Below the pieces are notes generated by a model. The model was not told the DNA's origin and ran no database searches. It saw nothing but the letters and a program-made list of their open reading frames with translations. A stretch of 64,000 nucleotides of DNA from Trichopria drosophilae (Eukaryota > Arthropoda > Insecta > Hymenoptera > Diapriidae): positions 9,603,001-9,667,000 of the forward strand of contig CM059585.1 in the NCBI GenBank assembly GCA_030407085.1, in the 5' to 3' direction. The position numbers were made by a program, and so were the translations under genes. Below are positions 56,401-64,000 of this stretch, piece by piece. Position 1 is the stretch's first letter, and each line of letters opens with the position of its first letter.

Positions 56401-59400
56401 TTCCATGCTCATCTCAGACGTCGTCAATTTGTGAACAATTGCTGTCATTTGAATAAATTGAAGTAAAAGCTTCAAATAAATTCCACACGTTATTTACCGA
56501 TAAATTTTCGACTCTTCTTTTAAAAATATCTTCCTGGACTATTTTTTTACGAACTTGTTACGTAAAACTCTTACGTGTAGTTTTTCACGGTGTTATTACT
56601 AATCCAAAAACAAAATACAAAATTGCAAACTGTAATTAACGAGTGCATCGACCTGTTCATCCGGCTAGGAGCGATTTAAAATCGATTTTCATTAAGGAAC
56701 GCCGATTAAAGGTTCGTCCATTTGTCCGAGGATTCCACGAGCAGCGTACGCGTCTATTTTGCCTTGCGAGCATCGTTAATTAAGCCTGCGACGATTTAAT
56801 TGCCATAAATCCAGGACGATCGGCATCAATGAGTAACTCGGTGAGATGAGTGCGGCCTTTTGAAAAATGCGAAAGAATGACAGGTGTTTTATTTATAAAT
56901 GTTCTTCTCGTTATGAAACATCCGTTGTCATAGACCGAGATGAGGAGTAAGCTCGTTATGCGGCTAGAACGCCCCGTGCGGTTCAAGGCGTGCACTAATT
57001 GGGCGACACCCAATGACGGTGCGAACGAGGTTGTTGATTTCGACATAACTTAATAACGAAAGCTGCAACGATTTGCGGCCTTGTTCGATGACTGCGAGAT
57101 CGTCGCTTGAATTCTGGAAAAACCAGGTGCCTATTCAAGGCGAATCGCTAACTGAAAAACTTGGCGCTCCAATTTTTTGCAAAAGCTCTACAACTTTGGA
57201 AATTGAATGCAAGGATAAAATAGTTTTTGGATTTGCCAGAACAGATTATGCGTACACGATCTAGAAAAAACCCTTGCGTGTATACCCTAACCTTAAATGT
57301 TGATCTGTTTGATTTAACGAGTTCAATTAGAACTGAAGGAGTTCTCTTCTTTGAAAACGTGTTCGAGATTAAGAACTTATTTTCTATCTTGAATTGACTT
57401 CCTGGGAGAGATAAATAAGCAGTTGGTTCGTTTTCCCGTTGTCACCGAAGCGCACTGCATGTACGCTTTATTAATAGTGACGTTACAAGAAGATAAACTC
57501 GACACGTACGAGGCGTATGCGCGAATTTCTAACACGCGGATTTATGACCTTGGAAATGAGGAATATCTAACAATAAGCGTACATCGTCAATCATTGCGAG
57601 AAGATCGGCAGTAGCGAGGAAGTGTATAAGCGAACCGCTAGGCAATTAAATGTCAAGGACCACGTTGTTATGGTAATTAATTGCATCCCCAGGATACAGC
57701 TGACGGCGAGCGCGTTGCATCACGGCGACGCATGTGCTCCTGCGATTTTTTAAAATCTGTCGCGATAAACAGAAAATTGTATGGACTACACTGTGTAATG
57801 GTGTTTACGCGCGTTCTAACGACAGGGCTGCCATATATGGCAGGGAGCGATTGAAAATTACCGCCAATCGCCACTACGCGAATGAACAGTTACTACGACT
57901 TGTTGTAATTTGAATAGTAACTCTATGATAATTATTCCTGTACACGCGGAAGAACCATTTTTACGATATTCTCTCTTAATGATGTTTGATACTTTACGAC
58001 AGCTCTGTTATTGATGTTTAAAAAATTACATTCGATTCGAATCGCGATAACGTCATTTATATCATTACATCTTCTACATGATTTTATTAAGATAACAGTA
58101 TTAACCTGTCAACAGACCATTTATTAAGAGAATCTTATTTGTTCTACTTATGTCCGGCGTAAAAAAGTAAATGCTGTGCAAATTCGTTCGGGGGCCATGG
58201 AGGCGTGGCTTCTTCGAGTTCAATTGGTGGGGGGTGTCTTCCGAATATTTGGATGTGGTATTGTCCTTTTTCATTGAAATTTTGATCGAATATATAGAAA
58301 TTTATAGAGGACTTTTGTTCGCTATTTGAAAAATTACGAAAGTCGCGATTGTACGGGAAACGACATTAAAGAAATGAAACAAAAAGAATTCTCAAGCATC
58401 CAAATTACGCAGTTTGTGAATGCGGCAATAATAAGAATTCGTATAATCCCCCATTAACTTGTCGGAATGAAGTGTCCAATAAAACCGCTCATTACCGTTC
58501 CACACTTACAAAATACCAACCAAATGGCGGCGAGCAGAACGGAACGAATTTCGGAAGTCTTTCACTCGTTGCGTGTGGTGCTTGAGTCGACTTAATTCCC
58601 ATTGTGAGCGCATTTTATATATGCGCGAAATTGCGGGCGAACGGATACGGGTCGCGAGGAAGGAACGAGCTCGCAATTATAAAAGAAAAAATGAAATAAA
58701 ATAAACAACAGCGGCTATACACCTGCGCAACGGCGCGTGACAAAGAGCTACCAGGAGCCTCTTCTTCGTGCAGCTGGAACGCACTCGAAGGTCCGAGGGG
58801 AATTTACCAAAATCACTCAACGTAACAATCTGGCGCTCGACATCAGCAATGTCAAATTATTAAAGTTACGTCTAACGGCAACCGTAACTACGTGGCTTAT
58901 AATATCCACCTTTCTAACCGCCTAAGACCGTACCTGACCGCAAGCTGACGCACGACGTAATAAATGACATGCAGATGAGGAAAAAATAGGAAAAGATTTT
59001 ATTTATAAAATATTGCACTCGCAAAATTCTACCTATGACTTAATATAATAGTTCTCTTAAAGTAATAGTTCTCGTGAGTCTCGTTATATTGGCGCAACAA
59101 TGTCGTGACATTCGTTCGTAACAGCACGTGTCGTTATGTTATTTTTTAAAATATAATTTTGGTGTTCGAACTTGTATTTATAGATTTTTACTTAGTTATC
59201 AATAAATGTCGTTTCGTCCCAGTTATGACAAAACTGTAACATCTTTAACAATATCTACGAGGCCGTAATGACATGTTTTCTTACAAATTTACAAATAACA
59301 AACATATCAGTCAAGCATAAAAAATGTCTCCATAAAGATCTGCAACAAACCTAACGTATATGTGTTCTTGTTAAATATTTAGGAATTAAACAAAAATAAA

Positions 59401-60463
59401 AAAACCTATTGATATTTTTCTTATGACATTTGTTAATAATAGAAAAGATTACATGGAAATTTTCGTCTATCCGAAATAACAAGCAAGAAAACCGGTTCAG
59501 AATTATTAAGAAAACATTGTAGTCACATTAGCACTTTTTAAAACTACTTATTACTTATATAAGAGTATTATTGTGATTATAAAAAGTTATTTTAATACAA
59601 AATGTTTACTGTATAATATTTTATTACCACTGTTGTTTTGATTTTAACCCTACAATAATTTGTTATAAATACATTAAATAATTTAGAAAAGGCAAATAAA
59701 TTAACGAAATGTACAGACTGCAAATGTTATTAACAGGATTAGTTAGTATATGCGTACGAACTGTGATTATGATAAATTTACGTCACGTAAATAGAAGGGA
59801 ACGGAACCGAGTCTACAATGTTGCTTATTGACTTATTCGTATAATTTATATGAGATTCGATATTCCAGTCCTGTAGTTTTATATGAATCATTTCGTTTTA
59901 TTTTTTTTTTGACATATAATTTTTGTCTTGGAAATGTGCAATCTCAATATTCTGGTAAAAAGTTACTAGAATTATTATTGTAATATTTTCTATCCGTAGT
60001 ATAGATACATAAATGTCCCTAGATTTAACTAAAGTTTTTTCAACGATTTTTTCGCGTATAATAAAGTTTATATATTTCTAGTTAGAAAATTTCCTTTCGC
60101 TTTTTAATTCCTCTTCCTGAATATAAAGAGTGTGTTTTCAGTACACAGTTTTTGATAATTAATAACGTGAAAATATCTAGGTTCAGGTTAGGACGCTGCA
60201 CATATGTAAACAAGGCGATTGACGCGCCAACTATAGTAGAGTATTAAACTGTTGTTGAATATTCTCTATATAATACATACTCTATGTCGTATATCATAGT
60301 GAATTATAGGAACTTTTAATTAACTAGACGCGAATACGATTCGGATACCGGAGTGATCGACACGTGAACGGAAATCAACCTGGTGAAAATTGCTAAGGGA
60401 ATATATGCAGATTGCACATTTTAGAAAGTTAATAGAGATTAAAATCAATAATTGAACAATTTA
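56401..60463. other. non-coding, no recognised gene
   Basis: Short unrecognised frames on both strands. The 57.4-58.9 kb part is less AT-rich but shows no domain. Confidence 0.5.
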
Positions 60464-60495
60464 TTACTTCATTAACTACTTAATTAATGAAGTAA
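60464..60495. repeat. perfect hairpin, 12-bp arms
   Basis: TTACTTCATTAA and TTAATGAAGTAA are separated by eight bases, with no mismatch. Confidence 0.8.
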
Positions 60496-61469
60496 CAAAA
60501 CGTCGGGAAAAATCATCGTAAACAAGACGATCATTGTAAGAAGATTCACGCAGTAAATCAATAATTGCATTAACGTTGAGGGTCGCAATTGTCGTTTCGT
60601 TTCATGAGACGACTGAATAAAAGAGAAAATCCGTTCGATTCCCAACGGTGAAAAACGGGTTTGAAGAACAATGTGTAAGAACAAATAACGCGAATGTACA
60701 CACGACCAATCGGTTCAGTTTAACGCTTTTTACCCAACCCGTTTCTCACACTCGATGAAAGTCACTCGCGCTCTTTTACATCCGTGAATGAAAAGTTTCC
60801 AACCCAAAAGAAAATTTTTTGTGCCTGAATTACGATTACGTAAGATATTCAGCAAATATTTAAACCGGTATCTCAAAAATGAAATAAAAAATGAGAAGGA
60901 GCTATGTTTAATGAAAGTCTTAACGGTTTCAAAATGGCGCTGAAAATATAGGTCGTGACAATGAAATGGTTTCCCTCTTCGAACTATACGCAATATGCAT
61001 TTGCATTAAGATCCACCCAAGCATCCATCGAGGTCGTACCTACGCACTTGCACCAATTTCCAATATTTTCCTAACGCTGGAATATTTCGCAACCAGTCTT
61101 TGTGTACGAATACATACGTCATGGGTGTGTAGGTGTAAGGCGCCTGTGTTCGGGGCTCCTTTCGCTATCAGCTTATCGGCATAGAACGCAACGAAAGCGA
61201 GCGGTTCTACTGCATTTCCCTTGTAATAAATGTTAGATGACCTGCAAATAGCGAATGATGGCGTGTCTTGCCGATTCCCGATCAGGCGTCATACGATAGA
61301 TTACAACCACAAACCAAGGCGCCTTCGAGGTTAAATTATTAATTTCGCAATTTTTAATTACATCATTAGCCCGAGAGTCTTCCAGTCAGCGAGCTTTTGT
61401 TAGATTTCCATATTTACTACACTTTCTACATATTGATCAGTTTCTAACTACGTCAGATAGGCGAATTTC

Positions 61470-61552
61470 CAGGGTGAAACCGCTGTGGAACGCTCGCGAC
61501 CGGCAATCGCAATGGTCCCGGGTTCAAGTCCCGGCGCGTCTAATCTTTTTTG
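61470..61552 (+). pseudogene. tRNA-like sequence (degenerate), Pol III terminator follows
   Basis: A perfect T-arm (CCGGG TTCAAGT CCCGG, 61,518-61,534) is followed by an acceptor-like CGCGTCT and then TTTTTT at 61,546-61,551. Upstream, GCGA/TCGC can pair around a seven-base loop CCGGCAA (anticodon GGC, but C instead of the invariant U at position 33). CGCTGTGG resembles an A box. I cannot find the matching 5' acceptor strand (AGACGCG), so it is a tRNA pseudogene or the head of a tRNA-derived SINE. Confidence 0.5.
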
Positions 61553-64000
61553 CTCAGTCCAATTTATTTTATCGAAAATTGTTTTTAAAAAATCATAAAA
61601 AATTGTATTTCTTATGCGAGGGTTAAAATAAGATTGTCTGCACACACGATGAAATTTAATATTTTTTTTTGACGAACAGTATTCAAGATTTTAGAAATCC
61701 AATTAATTGAAACATATAAAGCAAATGATGACTTCATTCCCACTAGACAATTTTTTGTGTTCAGTGTTATAAACACGATATGATCAAGTTTATTTAAATA
61801 AGTAATTTTGCAATTAGCGCAACTTTTAATTGACTTCCATGTGCTTCCGAAGGTTGACTTTCGTACCATTCCAAATCGTCGTATATTTTTTCTTTAATAT
61901 AATCAAGTAATTAAATTCAATTCACGTTTCGGTCAGATAATTACAAATTTGATTTTATTTGAATGCGTTTTACTGCGTTAATTAATTTAATAGTCCTTTC
62001 TCTTCCAACTTGAAACCTTATTTTACCTTAAATTTTATATCGTGTCGTCTTTCGAAGTATATAATTTTAATATAATTTTAACATATCGATTAAATCTTAA
62101 GTAAACTCCCTCAAGGTTGAACTTTCACTCAAAAAAATCACGTGAATTATCATGACTCAAAAATGTGCAATTCCCGCGATATTTCATGTGATTTGCGGAC
62201 TTAAATCATTCTTGGCAACTTTTATTTAGAAAACTATTCGATTTAATTAAATAACGTTGCGATCTCCGACTTCTGTGAATCTGCAGCTTTGATTAATTAT
62301 TTTAATCGTTAATCGTGATTCAGGAACACGATAAACACGAGTTTAACATAACCGAACAATGAATGTTTGAGATTTATTTGAAAATGTTGTTTGGTCATAA
62401 AAAATGAATGCAAGTTATTTCTTTATCTTTGTTGTGATCTCCAATTACTGATATTTTTAAAATGATCTAACATGTATCACTATGTTCAATGTTTTTTAAT
62501 GTGTACAAATTGTTCGGTAATTTCAATTGGTTTTTATGTCGTTTTTTAGATTGGATTTTAATTCAGTAGATTTAATTTTTTCGCTTTAATTCCAATCCGA
62601 TTTTTTATATTTTCGAACAAAGTGGTCGTTGAATATTCCAGAAATATTAAATATCAATTATGTCCGTTGCGTCCGTTCGTTTAGTCGAATAAAGTCAGTT
62701 ATTGATTTAATTTAATTAGAGAGTTTTATTACGAAATACTCAACAAATGTGTGAATTTTTTTCAGTAATTCAAATGACATTTTCACAATATTCTTGTAAT
62801 ATTTTTCTACGAAGATTTTATTGAAATATTCGACTATTCCACGGACTTTTTGGATGTGTAAAGTACTAGACAAGGTTAAAAGGTAATATTTAAAATAAAA
62901 ATCAATGGAATATTCATCTACATGTACGAAAGGAGAGATTACTTTTAAAAATTACTGAAGATATGCGTGTAACATTTTTTTTGACAATGATTCTTTCTAG
63001 AATTTATTAAAATACACGGAAATAAATTAATAAAAATAAACAAACCAGACATTTTGTAAAAATAATATATAATATTGTTTTCTAATAATAGTTAACGACA
63101 AAAACATATTATTGGTGTTTTAAACATTATTATAATCTAAAATAAAAAAATTAAGGCAAAGAAATATTTCTCGAAATGAAGATATTTGTGCAATATTATT
63201 TTTAAATATTAGACGTTTACAAAAATATTCTTTTTTATATTTAAAAACTAAGTAGTGAGAAATTCTTTTAAGAATTTAAGAAAACAAACATTTTATATTA
63301 TACTTCTGTAAATATCAGGACAAATTTGTTACTGTTCCACAAAATTTAAAAAAACGGACATTAAAATGGAAAACATTTTTTTTTCAATTTTTAAAAAATT
63401 TGTATAATACAAATTTACAAATTTGTATAATAATATTTTACAATAATGGTAAGGCCATTTCCTTCTTGCATTATAGATTTGAATGACGTATTATAACAAA
63501 AAATATAATATTATAAGAATATTTCTGGGTAAAAAAGAGGTCACCATTGTATTACTCTAAACGGTCTACTAAAATAAAATAGCAATAACGATAAAGCACA
63601 GGAATATTTCTGGATATAAGTGGAAAAATTCGTGGAATATTATTTAACACTAACTCGTTGAACAAATTTTTTATTTCTTTCTTATTCTGGAAAATAATAC
63701 CGTATAATATAAATAAACAAAAAAAATGTTTGTAAAAATAAATAGAAATGTTCGTGCAATATTTTGTTACCATTTTATTTTTGCAATATGATTAGAATGA
63801 CGATAAATGAACAAAATAATATTGTTAATGAACAGCAATATTTCTAGAAGTTACTAGAGTATTCATGGGACGTTCTTTCGCAATATACTACAATAAAAAC
63901 TTGTTATTATTGTATTATTCTCCTAAAAAACGTATTAAAATAAAAAAATTCGGTTATTAAAACTGGAAATTCATCATGGAAATAAATTGAATTGTTCCTG
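61553..64000. other. AT-rich non-coding DNA with degenerate repeats toward the end
   Basis: No domain-like frame. From about 63.1 kb the words GAATATTTCTxG and TTCGTGxAATATT recur (near 63,170, 63,523, 63,602, 63,745 and 63,837), suggesting a decayed tandem or dispersed repeat. Confidence 0.4.

Noticed and set aside
61448..61645. Minus-strand frame containing G-L-E-P-G-T
   Set aside because: It is the antisense translation of the tRNA-like T-arm, a common artefact.
1..64000. CRISPR arrays, prokaryotic operons or phage genes
   Set aside because: Spliced genes, AT-rich introns and insect extracellular domains show a eukaryotic nuclear genome; no regularly spaced identical repeats were seen.

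Overview
The window is nuclear DNA from an insect. It holds the 5' part of one giant gene on the minus strand: dumpy (dpy), which encodes a gigantic fibrous protein of the apical extracellular matrix. The evidence is a chain of more than fifty phased exons coding for EGF-like repeats, calcium-binding EGF repeats (D-I/V-N/D-E-C starts) and the dumpy-specific DPY module (pattern C-R/K-P-E-C ... S-D/E-C-P ... A-C ... K-C). AT-rich non-coding DNA, introns mostly of 80-110 bases and compact GC-richer islands suit a holometabolous insect. Hymenoptera is my best guess, but this is inference.

Layout. Positions 1-30,996 carry 54 exons that I could phase end to end on the minus strand. They total 18,821 nt, or 6,273 codons. 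Every exon length agrees with the phases of its two neighbouring introns, and no stop interrupts the chain. I number exons 1-54 from the 5' side (30,996) to the window edge (position 1). Exon 1 holds the hydrophobic core of a signal peptide but no start codon, so the initiator ATG lies in an exon further upstream. Exon 2 encodes an LDL-receptor class A-like stretch. Exons 3-19 are mainly EGF and calcium-binding EGF repeats. Exons 20-38 mix EGFs with DPY modules and with tandem four-cysteine half-modules. From exon 39, and most regularly from 42 to 54, the gene becomes a train of about 106-residue EGF-DPY-EGF units, mostly one unit per exon between phase 1 introns. The reading frame is open at position 1, so the rest of the protein, including the PIGSFEAST repeats and C-terminal ZP domain expected of Dumpy, lies outside the window. 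Three larger introns (9.3-11.9, 12.6-14.4 and 22.9-24.3 kb) show no recognisable exon.

Positions 31-64 kb contain no recognisable intact protein gene. This is dpy first-intron or upstream regulatory DNA, or intergenic DNA. It holds a possible TATA promoter at 31.4 kb, a (CT)35 microsatellite next to a GA tract (39.9-40.0 kb), an 815-bp foldback element with long inverted arms (42.4-43.2 kb), an AT-rich block (44.5-48.2 kb), a three-copy degenerate repeat family (34.3, 49.6 and 51.1 kb), a decayed exon resembling a bZIP leucine zipper (51.3-51.6 kb), a GC-rich purine-biased island (54.8-55.5 kb), an LTR-retrotransposon scar with a primer-binding-site motif (56.05 kb) and a tRNA-like pseudogene with a Pol III terminator (61.5 kb).

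I did not find a new multi-gene system. The most interesting aspects are the internal organisation of dpy (tandem half-modules, intron-phase structure, fused multi-unit exons), the missing first exon, the foldback element and the bZIP-like relic.
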